Origin: Hippasteria phrygiana
Lineage: Eukaryota; Echinodermata; Asteroidea; Valvatida; Goniasteridae
Direction of reading: 5' to 3'
DNA length: 64,000 bases
Assembly (NCBI GenBank): GCA_037893225.1
Contig: JAZGUH010000186.1
Location: forward strand, 434,001 to 498,000
Positions 9,614 to 20,345 of this stretch are shown piece after piece. The notes under the pieces were generated by a model. It saw nothing but the letters and a program-made list of their open reading frames with translations. It did not search any database and was not told where the DNA came from. The position numbers and the translations under genes are program-made. Position 1 is the stretch's first letter; every line of letters begins with the position of its first letter.

Positions 9614-12600
9614 TACCGGGGCGGCGGTAAGCTTGTTGTCCGAGAGGGTCTATGGCACCTTGGATGAGACGGAGAGGCCGAGACTCCTTCGTTCCGCGCC
9701 GGCCCTGAGAATGGCAGACGGGAGCTCCATGCCAGCGAGGGGGGTGGCCGACTTCAAACTGCAGGTCGGGGGTCAACTTCTGAACCACGCCTGTACGGTG
9801 GCCGATATAGAGCCAGACGTGATACTCGGGATCGACTTCCTGTCAAGATACCGTTGCGAATGGCGATGGGGGGATGGCGTAGTCGTGGTCGACGGGGAGG
9901 CCGTTCCCCTGGAGGGTTCCCGACGGCGGCCGATGGTGGCCAGGGTACAGGTGAATATGAGAATGGAGAATATGGTGGTACCGGCAGGTCACGAGGCGAT
10001 TATCGCGGGCGGAGTGGCTGCTGGGCCACGGATGGGAGTCGGGATGGTGTACCCGAACTTGGGGGCCACGGACAGTTGTCAGATTGCGGTCGCCACGGGC
10101 CTGGTCGATACTGGGAATGGGACCGTGCCGATCCGAGTGTTCAACCCGACGACCGACCCCGTCACCGTTTACAAAGGGAGTCGCCTGGCTTTATTTTCGC
10201 CAATGGACGACTTTGACGTGATGGAACTTGGCGACGGACGGCCGAGAACGGCTACCGGGCATTCTTTTTCCCCCCCAGCGAGTGTCCGAACGGAAGTGCC
10301 GGCTCATCTCGGAGACCTCTTGGACCGGGGCGCGGTGAACCTCGGTCCGGCCGAGCATGCCCGGTTGGCAGAATTGCTGACGGAGTTCTCGGAAGCGTTC
10401 ACGGGCCCGGACGGCAAGCTCGGTCGGACGAACCTGGCCCAGCATGCGATCGACACCGGAGCAGCCAACCCCATACGCCAGCCGCCAAGGAGACTACCCA
10501 TGCACAAGCGGCGGGAGGCAGAGAAGCAAGTTGAACAGATGTTGCAGGAGGGTGTTGTGGAGCCGTCCAATAGTCCTTGGTCGTCACCGGTCGTCCTTGT
10601 AAAAAAAAAGGACGGTTCCATTCGATTTTGCGTGGACTATCGCAAGGTCAACGAGGTGACGCTGAAGGACGCGTACCCCATCCCCCGAATCGAGGACAAC
10701 TTGGACGCCCTGGACGGGGCGAAGTGGTTCAGCACACTCGACCTAGCCAGCGGATACTGGCAGGTCGGCCTGGACAAGGGGGACCGAGAGAAGACGGCCT
10801 TCGGCATGCAGAACGGCTTGTACCAATTTACAGTAATGCCATTCGGGCTCTGCAACGCTCCAGCGACATTCGAACGGCTAATGGAGCGGGTGCTGAGGGG
10901 ACTTCAGTGGCAGATAGCGGTGGTCTATCTGGACGACGTGATCGTGTGGGGGTCCGACTTCGAGGAACACTATCAGAGGCTGGCCACCGTGTTGGGCCGG
11001 TTCCGGGCCACGGGGTTGAAGCTGAAACCAAAAAAATGCGATCTGTTCAAGACGGAAGTGTCCTTCCTGGGCCACAAGGTTTCAGCCGAAGGGGTGAGCA
11101 CAGACCCCGAAAAAGTCACCGTCATCAGGAAGTGGCCACAGCCGGCGAACCTGACCCAAGTCCGGAGCTTCCTGGGCCTCGCGTCGTACTACCGACGTTT
11201 CATCGCAGACTTCGCCGAGATCGCTCGTCCCCTCCACGCCCTTACCAACAAGAGTCAGAAGACCTTTGCCTGGTCCAGCTCCTGTCAGTCGGCCTTTGAG
11301 CACCTCAAGGACGCGCTGGCTACGACGCCGGTGTTACGGTACCCGAACACGGAGCGTCGCTACATCCTGGACACGGACGCCAGCCACTGCACCATTGGAG
11401 CAGTGTTGTCACAGGAAGGGGATGATGGGGAAAGGGTGATTGCCTACGGCAGCCGCGCCTTGTCCAAGGCCGAGCGCAACTACTGCACCACACGGAGAGA
11501 GTTGCTGGCCGCGGTCCACTTCATCCATTATTTCAAACATTACCTCCTGGGCAAGCGTTTCCTGCTCAGAACGGACCACGGCTCCTTACGGTGGCTATTC
11601 AACTTCCGCGAACCCGAAGGACAGGTGGCCAGATGGATCCAAAGGCTGGGGTGTTACGAATTTGACATCGAGCACCGAGCGGGCAAGAAACACATCAACG
11701 CCGACGCCGTCTCCAGGATCCCGTGTGGCCAGTGCGGACGGTCAAGAGAGCAGGGCCAGGAATGCTACACCGGGGAGGGCCAGAGTAGTACCGGGGAGGC
11801 ACAAGTGGACGGACTGGTGGGAGCTGTCGGCGAGTCCGGACGGAAACGGGCCACTGCCTCAGAACAACTCCTGGAGACATGGGACCCCGAGGAACTGGCG
11901 CGGGAGCAACGCAGCGACCCCGAACTGGGCAAGCTCATGCAGTGGCTGGAGGAGGCGGTCCCCCGACCCGGCTGGACGGATGTCTCGGCGCTGGACGAGG
12001 GTACCAAGTTCTGGTGGGCCAAGTGGCAAAGGCTACGGCTGGCCCGTGGGGTCCTACAGCTAAGATGGGAACAGCCCGGCGGGGGACCCCCGACGTGGAA
12101 GGTCGTGGTCCCAAAGGGGAAGGTGGAGGACGTCATGAGGTTGGTCCATGACAACAGAACCTCGGGCCACTTGGGGGTCGCCCGGACGGTCGCACGACTG
12201 AAGCAGGCCTCCGTGTACTGGAGAGGGATGCAACGCCAGGCGGAAGAGTGGTGTCGGAAGTGCCACAAGTGTGGCTCGAAGAAGTCGCCTCCCAGACCCC
12301 GGAAGGCCCCACTCCAACAATACTTAGTAGGGGCCCCGATGGAGCGCCTGGCAATTGACCTGACGGGCAGACTTCCGAAGACGAGGGCCGGGAACACGGG
12401 CATCATGGTGGTCGCTGACTACTTCACGAAGTGGGTGGAGGCCTTTCCCATCCCCGACAAAACGTCAGAAACCGTCGCCAGGGTCCTCGTCGAACAGGTT
12501 GTCACGCGGTTCGGCACCCCCCTAGAAATCCATACGGATCAGGGGAGGGAGTTCGAAGCCGGACTGTTCCAGGGAGTCTGTAGGCTGCTCGGCATTCAAA

Positions 12601-14702
12601 AGACCCGTACTACGCCGTTCCACCCCCAGTCAGACGGGATGGTGGAGCGGTTTAACCGCACGGTCAAGACGATGCTGAGCCTGTTCGTCGACGAGAACCA
12701 GGACGACTGGGACGAACACCTGCCGTATGTCATGATGGCGTACCGTTCCTCTCAACACGACAGCACCAAACTCACGCCGAACCTGCTCATGCTCGGCCGG
12801 GAAGTCAGGCTCCCCCTGGACCTCGTGGTGGGGCTCCCGGAAGAGCGATCGGCACGCGTGGTAGTACCCAACTACGTGGATGGGCTGAGGAGGAAGATGG
12901 AGCGTGCCCACGAGTTCGCCCGGCGTCTCCTACAGAGCAGCCAGACCTACCAGAAACGACAGTACGACCGTCGGGCCGAAGGGGCTGGGTATGAGCTAGG
13001 CCAACCGGTGTGGCTGTACACCCCCGCCAAGAAAGTGGGTCGCACGCCCAAGCTGCAGTGTTGGTGGGACGGACCGTTCGTGGTGACGAAGAGAATGGAC
13101 GACGTCACTTACCGGGTCCAGAAGTCCCCTCGGGCTAAAGCCAAGGTGATCCATTACAACCGGCTGAAACCATACCTGGGCGACGCCGATGTGGGCTGGT
13201 GGGAGCGTACCACTCGGGGATCTCGGGCGGAAGAAGGCAGTACCACCACGGAGGGACCGCCGGGGACACCGGACCGATCGGGGGTCCCATTATCGGACCC
13301 GGCGAACGAAGCTGCCCCGGACGACCAGGCGAACAGCGGGGAAGGTCAAGACCCCGGGATGGCCCCGACTCCCTACGGGGACGGGACACCACCACCGGCC
13401 GAGACGACGGCGACGACCCCCGACGAGCCGAGCGGGACGGAACCGGAGTCCGGCGAAGTGGCCGGCGAGGCGGCGGGGGAAGGCGAGCCGGCACCTCCTA
13501 CGCCATCGGAACCGGCTACCGGCAGAGTCACTAGGGCCGGACGGAGAATTATCCGTCCCAGTCGATATTGCCTCCACCTAACTGACCTTCCTTCTTTTCC
13601 CCCCTGCAGGATGGATCAGGTGAGATGTCCCCACTGCGACAGGACGTTCAACCAGCGCCATAATCTCCGGAGGCACCTCCGGACGGCGTGCAGGGTACTC
13701 CACCTCGAATGTCCCTACGCTTGTGCCCGGGGGTGCGGAAGGACCTTCTATAGGAGGGACGTCCGGGAGCGACATCACCACTATTGTGCGGGGAGTTTTG
13801 TGGGATCGGTGGGTGCGGAGGTCGACGAACTCGACGTCCACGCCAGCGACGAGGAGATGGACGCCGCTCCACCCCCTCCGCCGCCGACGTCCCACCGGGG
13901 GGGCCGTAACCACCCGGAACAGCCCCCCCACGCTACCACACCACGCGCGGGGCGGTCGCCCTCACCGCCACGCCTCACTCGGCAAGGGAGTCACCAGGTC
14001 CCGGGGTCTCCCAGCCGGTCGGGGGACCGCGGCCCCTCGGAACGCTTCTCCCGACCACCCCATTCGGAACATTCCTCGGAGGGACGACCATCTGGGTCGG
14101 GGAGCCGTGTCCGTGCGGAACGCTCCCCGGCGGGGCCCCCCCCACGAGGCCGTTGGAACCGGCGCCGGGGCGGGAGGGGTCGACCGGTCCGAGCGGAGGG
14201 CGGGGTGCCGATGAGACCCTCTGCGCCCCCCGATGCCCCCTTGCCACAGTGGGACGGACGCCCTCTTCTTCTTCCGGCCGGTACCAGCGTGCACTTCCCG
14301 GACGGGAGGCGACTCCAGCTGAGCAGAGCCGCGGCCGTCCGGACGCCTAGCATCACACGGGACTCCGCCACCCACATGGAAACGGCCCTCTGCGAACACC
14401 TCAGGGAGGAGTGGCGGTTAGAGCACACGCCCCACGGGGTGGATGCCCGTGGCCACCGGCTGGGGCGGACACGAGTGATCCATACCTACGAGGCCCCCGT
14501 CCACCTCCTCCAGACGTACCAAGGGCAGCAGTATGGCCAATACTTCGTAGATCCCTCCGTGTCCGCCCAGCCCTCTCTGGGGGGACTGCTACCACCCGGA
14601 GCGCCGCCACCCCCGCGCTACCCCAACAACGTACCACGTCGCTTCTGGGAGGAACTGTTCCGGCAGACGGAAGTCCAACGGCAGCCTCCACCTACCAGCT
14701 GA
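9366..14702 (+). CDS. pol: Gypsy Pol polyprotein: PR-RT-RNaseH-IN with zinc-finger tail
   Basis: Uninterrupted frame; the first Met is only a marker, since the frame begins in the Gag remnant. Numbering from it: CCHC knuckle 17-30; aspartic protease with LLLDTGA at 80-86; reverse transcriptase with YLDD at 521-524; RNase H with LDTDAS near 668; integrase with an HHCC zinc domain (HLGV.. CRKCHKC, about 930-965), then catalytic Asp near 998, Asp in HTDQG near 1057 and Glu in VERFNRT near 1094; a GPF-type C-terminal domain (DGPFVV, HYNRLKPYLG) to about 1272. It copies the RNA genome and inserts the cDNA. After a Pro/Thr/Gly-rich linker the frame continues into two C2H2 fingers (from 1416) and a basic Pro-rich tail, an unusual extension treated separately. 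Confidence 0.95.
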   Translation: MRIWTGDVQAARPRVECYGCHEFGHIRRYCPKRKSASDRQRGPTGTTPRRQAPSGEPAAPARVTSANYITGKVAGISVRLLLDTGAAVSLLSERVYGTLDETERPRLLRSAPALRMADGSSMPARGVADFKLQVGGQLLNHACTVADIEPDVILGIDFLSRYRCEWRWGDGVVVVDGEAVPLEGSRRRPMVARVQVNMRMENMVVPAGHEAIIAGGVAAGPRMGVGMVYPNLGATDSCQIAVATGLVDTGNGTVPIRVFNPTTDPVTVYKGSRLALFSPMDDFDVMELGDGRPRTATGHSFSPPASVRTEVPAHLGDLLDRGAVNLGPAEHARLAELLTEFSEAFTGPDGKLGRTNLAQHAIDTGAANPIRQPPRRLPMHKRREAEKQVEQMLQEGVVEPSNSPWSSPVVLVKKKDGSIRFCVDYRKVNEVTLKDAYPIPRIEDNLDALDGAKWFSTLDLASGYWQVGLDKGDREKTAFGMQNGLYQFTVMPFGLCNAPATFERLMERVLRGLQWQIAVVYLDDVIVWGSDFEEHYQRLATVLGRFRATGLKLKPKKCDLFKTEVSFLGHKVSAEGVSTDPEKVTVIRKWPQPANLTQVRSFLGLASYYRRFIADFAEIARPLHALTNKSQKTFAWSSSCQSAFEHLKDALATTPVLRYPNTERRYILDTDASHCTIGAVLSQEGDDGERVIAYGSRALSKAERNYCTTRRELLAAVHFIHYFKHYLLGKRFLLRTDHGSLRWLFNFREPEGQVARWIQRLGCYEFDIEHRAGKKHINADAVSRIPCGQCGRSREQGQECYTGEGQSSTGEAQVDGLVGAVGESGRKRATASEQLLETWDPEELAREQRSDPELGKLMQWLEEAVPRPGWTDVSALDEGTKFWWAKWQRLRLARGVLQLRWEQPGGGPPTWKVVVPKGKVEDVMRLVHDNRTSGHLGVARTVARLKQASVYWRGMQRQAEEWCRKCHKCGSKKSPPRPRKAPLQQYLVGAPMERLAIDLTGRLPKTRAGNTGIMVVADYFTKWVEAFPIPDKTSETVARVLVEQVVTRFGTPLEIHTDQGREFEAGLFQGVCRLLGIQKTRTTPFHPQSDGMVERFNRTVKTMLSLFVDENQDDWDEHLPYVMMAYRSSQHDSTKLTPNLLMLGREVRLPLDLVVGLPEERSARVVVPNYVDGLRRKMERAHEFARRLLQSSQTYQKRQYDRRAEGAGYELGQPVWLYTPAKKVGRTPKLQCWWDGPFVVTKRMDDVTYRVQKSPRAKAKVIHYNRLKPYLGDADVGWWERTTRGSRAEEGSTTTEGPPGTPDRSGVPLSDPANEAAPDDQANSGEGQDPGMAPTPYGDGTPPPAETTATTPDEPSGTEPESGEVAGEAAGEGEPAPPTPSEPATGRVTRAGRRIIRPSRYCLHLTDLPSFPPCRMDQVRCPHCDRTFNQRHNLRRHLRTACRVLHLECPYACARGCGRTFYRRDVRERHHHYCAGSFVGSVGAEVDELDVHASDEEMDAAPPPPPPTSHRGGRNHPEQPPHATTPRAGRSPSPPRLTRQGSHQVPGSPSRSGDRGPSERFSRPPHSEHSSEGRPSGSGSRVRAERSPAGPPPRGRWNRRRGGRGRPVRAEGGVPMRPSAPPDAPLPQWDGRPLLLPAGTSVHFPDGRRLQLSRAAAVRTPSITRDSATHMETALCEHLREEWRLEHTPHGVDARGHRLGRTRVIHTYEAPVHLLQTYQGQQYGQYFVDPSVSAQPSLGGLLPPGAPPPPRYPNNVPRRFWEELFRQTEVQRQPPPTS
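13577..13610 (+). promoter_or_regulatory. Candidate splice acceptor before the zinc-finger ORF
   Basis: CTAACTGAC (branch-point-like), then a pyrimidine run (CTTCCTTCTTTTCCCCCC) and TGCAG|G, with ATG starting two bases after the AG. This is a textbook animal 3' splice site set directly at a start codon inside an open pol frame. Confidence 0.6.
13611..14702 (+). CDS. C2H2 zinc-finger third ORF in the env position (in frame with pol)
   Basis: 363 codons from ATG (MDQVRCPHCDRTF). Residues 6-28 form a C2H2 finger (CPHCDRTFNQRHNLRRHLRTAC) and residues about 34-60 a second, irregular one (CPYACARGCGRTFYRRDVRERHHHYC). Then come an acidic patch, a long Pro/Arg/Ser-rich stretch, and a C-terminal part ending QRQPPPTS. 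It lies in the pol frame, so it could be a Pol domain, but the perfect splice acceptor just before its ATG argues for separate expression from a subgenomic mRNA. A nucleic-acid-binding role is plausible. No membrane segment or signal peptide is seen, so it is not an envelope protein. Confidence 0.65.
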   Translation: MDQVRCPHCDRTFNQRHNLRRHLRTACRVLHLECPYACARGCGRTFYRRDVRERHHHYCAGSFVGSVGAEVDELDVHASDEEMDAAPPPPPPTSHRGGRNHPEQPPHATTPRAGRSPSPPRLTRQGSHQVPGSPSRSGDRGPSERFSRPPHSEHSSEGRPSGSGSRVRAERSPAGPPPRGRWNRRRGGRGRPVRAEGGVPMRPSAPPDAPLPQWDGRPLLLPAGTSVHFPDGRRLQLSRAAAVRTPSITRDSATHMETALCEHLREEWRLEHTPHGVDARGHRLGRTRVIHTYEAPVHLLQTYQGQQYGQYFVDPSVSAQPSLGGLLPPGAPPPPRYPNNVPRRFWEELFRQTEVQRQPPPTS

Positions 14703-14862
14703 ACTGGATGTTGTTTTCCCTTCCCCCCCTGGACTTTTGTGTAACCCCCTTTTTTTCTTTTTTTTTGTGTTTTGGTGGTCACTGCGGGCGCCGTCCGGCT
14801 CGGGCCTTCCTGGGCGTCCGGTCATCGGTGCTGGTTGTCTTGTTCGGGGACGAACAAAGGTC

Positions 14863-14876
14863 TTCGCGGGGGGCAA
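14863..14876 (+). promoter_or_regulatory. Polypurine tract
   Basis: The purine-rich stretch GCGGGGGGCAA abuts the 3' LTR, where plus-strand DNA priming occurs. Confidence 0.7.
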
Positions 14877-15228
14877 TGTAGCGCCGGTGCCGGTCGGTTG
14901 GCGGAGGGCGCTAGCACGGCACCACTAGCGGAACCGTTGCGGTGGAGCCCCAGCTGACCGGCCGGTAGAGGGCACCAGCACGGTCCCACAGCGGAGCTGT
15001 TGCAACGGAGCCCCTGCTGGTCGGCTGGGGAGGCCCGTTGCGTGCGGCGCACGCGCAGTGACCCGTTTCCCTAGTAACAAGCAGTGTGCGATCCTCCTCC
15101 ATTTTTGTGTGAGGCCTTGTGTATTTTGCTACCCGAATAAACGGCCTAGAGCCCTTCAGAACTTGAGCAAAGTGTGCCGGAGTGTTCTTTCAGGGTGTAC
15201 GAGAGTCCCGCGCACGGTCGACGCTACA
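14877..15228 (+). repeat. 3' LTR (352 bp)
   Basis: Matches the 5' LTR along its full length by eye, with the same TGTAGCG and CGCTACA ends. AATAAA lies at 15136-15141. Confidence 0.95.
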
Positions 15229-15232
15229 ATAC
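15229..15232. repeat. Target-site duplication ATAC, right copy
   Basis: Directly follows the 3' LTR and matches 6760-6763. Confidence 0.9.
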
Positions 15233-18200
15233 GCTTGTCCAGCTGAAAATGTACGTTCAAGTGAAACAACTGCTTTATCTGTTGTCATTCCTTGCACTTT
15301 GTGCACTGTGCATGCCCAGGCTAATTTTAAGGGAAACTGCTGTCTTACACACTGCTTTGTGACACTTTCTTCTTCTTTTTCAATTGGAACTGTGTTAGCA
15401 TGATTTGAAGAATTGAATTTTCTTTTCAACTTACAACCAACATTCTTATTGTCGAACTGAACATAAATGTATTTTGGCCAAGATTTATCAGGCAACATAG
15501 TTATTTGACGTACAATCCCAAATACACCATTCACAAGTCCATCTGATACATCAATGTTCTTAGTTAGCATTACTCTAGCACCAACACCCAACCACAATGA
15601 TTCAGGCAAGTTTGTGTATGTTGATTTCTTAGGAATTTTGACCTTTCCTTTTTGATTACCTTTATTTGAATGTTTTTGAAGGTCCTTTGCAACAATACAT
15701 GTACACTCACTACACTTTGCAAACAATGTCTGTGTATTGTATTCATCAACCTCTTTGTTACATGGAAAGATATGTAATGCATCATCCCAATCCTCTCCTG
15801 TTTCTCGGGAGCTTAAAATTGTCACATCTTCATCTGATAATTTTTCTTTCTTAGGTTTGATTCGTAATCTATTCAATATCTGTGCAAACTGAACATCATC
15901 TTTTTGTCGCATGATTTCACAAAGCTCAACTTTCTGGAAATTATCATTCCACAGATCAACCGGAATTCCTTTCTGATGCAATGGTTTTCCTTTCACTGGA
16001 GGCAACTGATAAAAATCACCAACAGCTAAAATACTGACACTTCCAAAGGGATCATGATTGCGTGTTTGTTTTATCTGACGCAAACGGCCATGAATATAGC
16101 ATAACATCTTGTGATCAACCATTGATATTTCATCAATAATTACAATTTGAAGATCTTGCAATGCATTCCTTAGAGTATTCAATTTCTCTTCTCCAAGTGG
16201 TTGATAAGGTAATCTAGCATCAACTGGGATTGACAGGGCACTGTGAATTGTACTACCATTGATATTAAATGCAGCAACTCCTGTAGGTGCAGTTAATAAG
16301 ACTGAAACATTATCTGGATTCTGAACCATTCTTGCAAACAGTCTTGTAGCTTCATAATATAGTGATTTAATCAAATGACTTTTTCCAGTTCCAGCTCCAC
16401 CAGTGACAAATACATGAAATGATTTAGGATTTCTACCATTCACCTTTTGTAAGCACCAATTACGAATCTTATTAAACACCTGTCTCTGCCGAACATTCAA
16501 GGATCTCAACAAATTCATTGCATCTTGGTTTGAAATTTTTACTGAATATGGTTCAAAACTACATAGTTTTCCTTTTTTATCAGCCTGCAAATCAGGAATA
16601 TCAAATTCATTCTCTTCTTCTGTTACTGGTATACGTTCTGATTGACATTCAAGTCTGTCTTGCTCAGAGTTAGGACAGATTAAAGCCCAGGCATCTTCTT
16701 GAAGACCAAATTTGTTCACATACTGTTCTGCAGCTTCAAGAGAATCAACATTTGCCTCATAAATGGACCGGTTACTTTCAACAATGCATTGTACTAATTG
16801 CAATTGATTATTAAGACGTACGGAACCATTATTATAGAATTCTTGATGTGTTTCAAACTGAGATGGTTTCAGCTGGCAATCTACACGATATGGAAGAAAT
16901 AGCTGCAGTATACTTTGGTAATATTTCTCAGGGTATTTATTCTCTGTAAACCGAGGATATCTTATTACTGCTGGCTCAGTTCTACTCCGTTTCTGTATGT
17001 GACCCAAACCATCTTTCAATACATACACTGGTGAATGCTTTCTTTTCTTATTTGTGTTTGCATTATAAATAATTCTGTATTCAGAGCAAAATGTAGCCAG
17101 GCACATGTCATTAAATATATCAAGTTCTGGTCTTGCTTTATAACGATCAACTTTATTTACCATGAATATGTCACTGTCATCATCTTCAGATCTGTTCTGA
17201 ATTACACTCAGTGGCAAGCTCATTCTGACAGGATTCTCACCCACAGGTATAAACTCTACTTTTCTTGAACCCTCTTTCAATCTAAGACTACAAACACGAA
17301 ACACTGCTTCTTGAGCTGATATCTCACGATTATGTAAATACACACAACCAAGTTGCCTCATACTTTGTCTAGCATCTAAATTGCCCTTCTGTGCTTCTTT
17401 CTGAGTATTTGACAGTAACTGTCCCATTTCACGTTCAGCCTTTGACATATATGACACAACATAAGCTGCACAGGCATATGCATCACTGATGAATTGGATA
17501 TCCATGTTAGCATTCCAACATCTTATCAAATCAGGATTGTACAGATTGACCCATACATCTTGCGCTTCTCGTTTTATGACAATAGTAGCTTTGCTGCTTA
17601 AAACATTATGAGCTTTTTCAAAATCATCTTGTGAAATCTTAAGTCTTTCAAACAACTCCAGAGTCGATACATGCTGGTTTTCCTCAAGCTGTAATGCATC
17701 CCACACAGACTTCAATAATTCTTTTGCTTCACTACATGTTTGTTTCATTTTATCACTACACTCAACATTACTTTTATCACTACACTCAACATTACTTTTA
17801 TCATTCTCATCTTCGTAATCACTACCACCAACATAATCACTGTCATCAACATCATTAACTATTGCATCTGGCTCAGTAATAAATGTTCTATTTGAAGGTG
17901 GTCTTGGAAAGTTAAATCTACACTCAGTTCCTTTTTTTTTACATGACTTAGAATGTTTCCGACTATGTAGCTGCACATGAGAGATTATATCATTCAGTTC
18001 CTCATCTTGTTCCTTAGATGGCAATTTGCAACTAATGTATGAATCAATGAATTTAATCACTTCTTCGTCACTGTCAATTCCTAACTTTGGAGCATTCTCA
18101 ATCCAGAATAAACAATGTGTATGGGGAGATCCTCTTTGCTGAAATTCAACTCTATAAAAATAGTCATTCACTTTGCCAATAGGTTCAGCCCTTGACATGA

Positions 18201-19907
18201 TAACATCTTTCAAAAATGTATGAAACCGTTTATCAAACATTCTAGCTACAGTCACAGGATTGCTTCGCAATAATTTACATTTATCACCCCAATCCAAATC
18301 TTCTATGTCTCTAGAATCACCTTGTTGCCGCAGTAATGTGTTTATGATTTCAGGCCATCTCATATCAGCTGCTGAAAATGAGCAAAACCATGTCGGTATT
18401 CCAAGCTGTCTAATCATTGCCATGACATCTTTCTGAGCTGATTGCCAATATGGGGGTGTACCTCTGATGGGCTTCAAGAACTTATAACCACTATCAGATT
18501 GTAAAATATCATTAAGTTGATCTCTATCCTTAATCATGTTCGCCTGCACATTCTCAGCACAATGTACTTTTCCTGAACTCTGACGCAATGCAATTGACAC
18601 ACTTGACATAACTTGTTGTATTTCTGACAGGTATTGGGCATAGAAAACATACTGAATGTTTTTTGCAAATCTATTATCTGCATTCATTAACCTGTTATGA
18701 AAATATCTAGAAAGACTTAGATTCCCTTCATGATGGTCAGTAAATGTCGGCATACCTGTTGGAAATAGTGTTGGAAAACACTTGGCTTCATTTGCTTGTT
18801 CCATGAGAACTCTCACTGGACTATTTGCTTCACATGGGGCTACACATAAGACTTCATCGAAATGCTGATCTAAAATCTCAGAAGCAACATTAACTGGTTG
18901 CATGCATGTATCGTAAGTAATGCCTGTCAAACGTTCCTCATCTGTTTCTTCCTCTGTGTCTTCATCACTCTCACATGAATTGTCAGATTTATTTCCTTGT
19001 TCATCTTCATCTTCCAATGGATTTTGCCACTCATTGTTTATGTCAATGTTACTATACCACAAATTGTTTTGCTTCAAAAAATAAAGAGCACGTTCAACAT
19101 GTTCCCTGGTTACATACTGAAACTGGTAATATCCTTTGAAAGATAATTTTCTCTTCAACTTAACTCGGATTAACTGGTTATTACTTCCACATCTAGGCAA
19201 TGCTGTTACTGTCTCAGAAATATTTGATGGTACACAAACAACTGGACCATGAACTGCATTTTGACCTCCTCTAGGCAATGCTATCATCTTCATAAATGCT
19301 ACATTAAGTGCAATTAAATGTTCTTCCAATGTATTCAAACAACTCAATTCCTCAGGGATATCTTCCAATGCCAAATTGTTTGTACATGCTTCTGCTGGTA
19401 TCCTGTTTTGAAGCAATTTCCTGTGACACGTATAGCAAATCCACAAACATGAACGACTTGATTCTGACAATCCACACCTCTCACTACATATTGTGTTTAT
19501 ACATGTATGCAAATACTTAAAAGATATACATGTACCAGCAATGTTACTGTATTTGTATTTCTTACACTTAATGACTTGTTTGCGAAAAAGAAGTTTATGG
19601 CAGACTGCACATATATATTCAGGTCCTGCTGACACTTCTTTCCTCCAGTTTGTTCTTACATTACTCATAACTCTTTGCTTTGCTCTTTTCCTGAATGATC
19701 TTTGTAAATTCATATGCTTCAATTTCTCACGGTACAGTTTATCACTTTTTTTTTTTTTTTTTGCTTTATCAATTAATGACCTTCGATAATGTATATTACA
19801 ATAATACTTTCTTTTTATATTTTTAATCAGATTATTTCTATATGTTAAATTAGTATGATATTTACTCTTTGCAGTATTAATCTTTTTTAGTCTGTATGTT
19901 ACATTGT

Positions 19908-20345
19908 CATGATACCTAGTTTTTGCACAGGCAATCTTCTCCCATCTATGTGCTTCATTCTTGTGATACTTAACTTCTGCATATCTAATCTTTTTTTGCC
20001 TATGTGCTTCATTCTTGTGATACTTAGCTTCTGCATAGTTAATCTTTTTTTGCCTATGTGCTTCATTCTTGTGATACTTAGCTTCTGCATAGTTAATCTT
20101 GTTTTGCCTATGTGCTTCATTCTTGTGATACTTAGCTTCTGCATAGCTAATCTTCTTTTGCCTATGTGCTTCATTCTTGTGATACTTAGCTTCTGCATAG
20201 TTAATCTTTTTTTGCCTATGTGCTTTATTCTTGTTATACTTAGCTTCTGCATATCTAATCTTCTTTTGCCTATGTGCTTCATTCTTGTTATACTTAGCTT
20301 CTGCATAGTTAATCTTCTTTTGCCTATGTGCTTCATTCCTGTGAT
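19908..20345 (-). repeat. 54-bp coding repeats (18-residue basic units) in Helentron 1
   Basis: About eight near-identical in-frame units of the form YHKNEAHRQKKINYAEAK, flanked by more diverged units of the same period. The high identity within this copy, compared with the diverged units of Helentron 2, suggests local homogenisation. An 18-residue basic helical rod is plausible; its function is unknown. Confidence 0.85.

Larger units (their letters stand above)
6764..15228 (+). mobile_element. GC-rich Gypsy (Ty3-type) LTR retrotransposon inside Helentron 1
   Basis: An 8,465-bp element: LTR, leader with candidate primer site and splice donor, gag, pol, zinc-finger third ORF, polypurine tract, LTR. 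The LTRs are 352 bp, bounded by TGTAGCG and CGCTACA, and look identical by eye, so the insertion is recent. pol is open from the Gag zinc knuckle to its end. Gag has lost most of the capsid region. Base composition is strikingly GC-rich compared with the AT-rich Helentron around it. Confidence 0.95.

Noticed and set aside
13611..14702. Envelope gene in the GC-rich Gypsy
   Set aside because: No signal peptide, membrane span or cleavage site; the ORF encodes C2H2 fingers and a Pro/Arg-rich tail.
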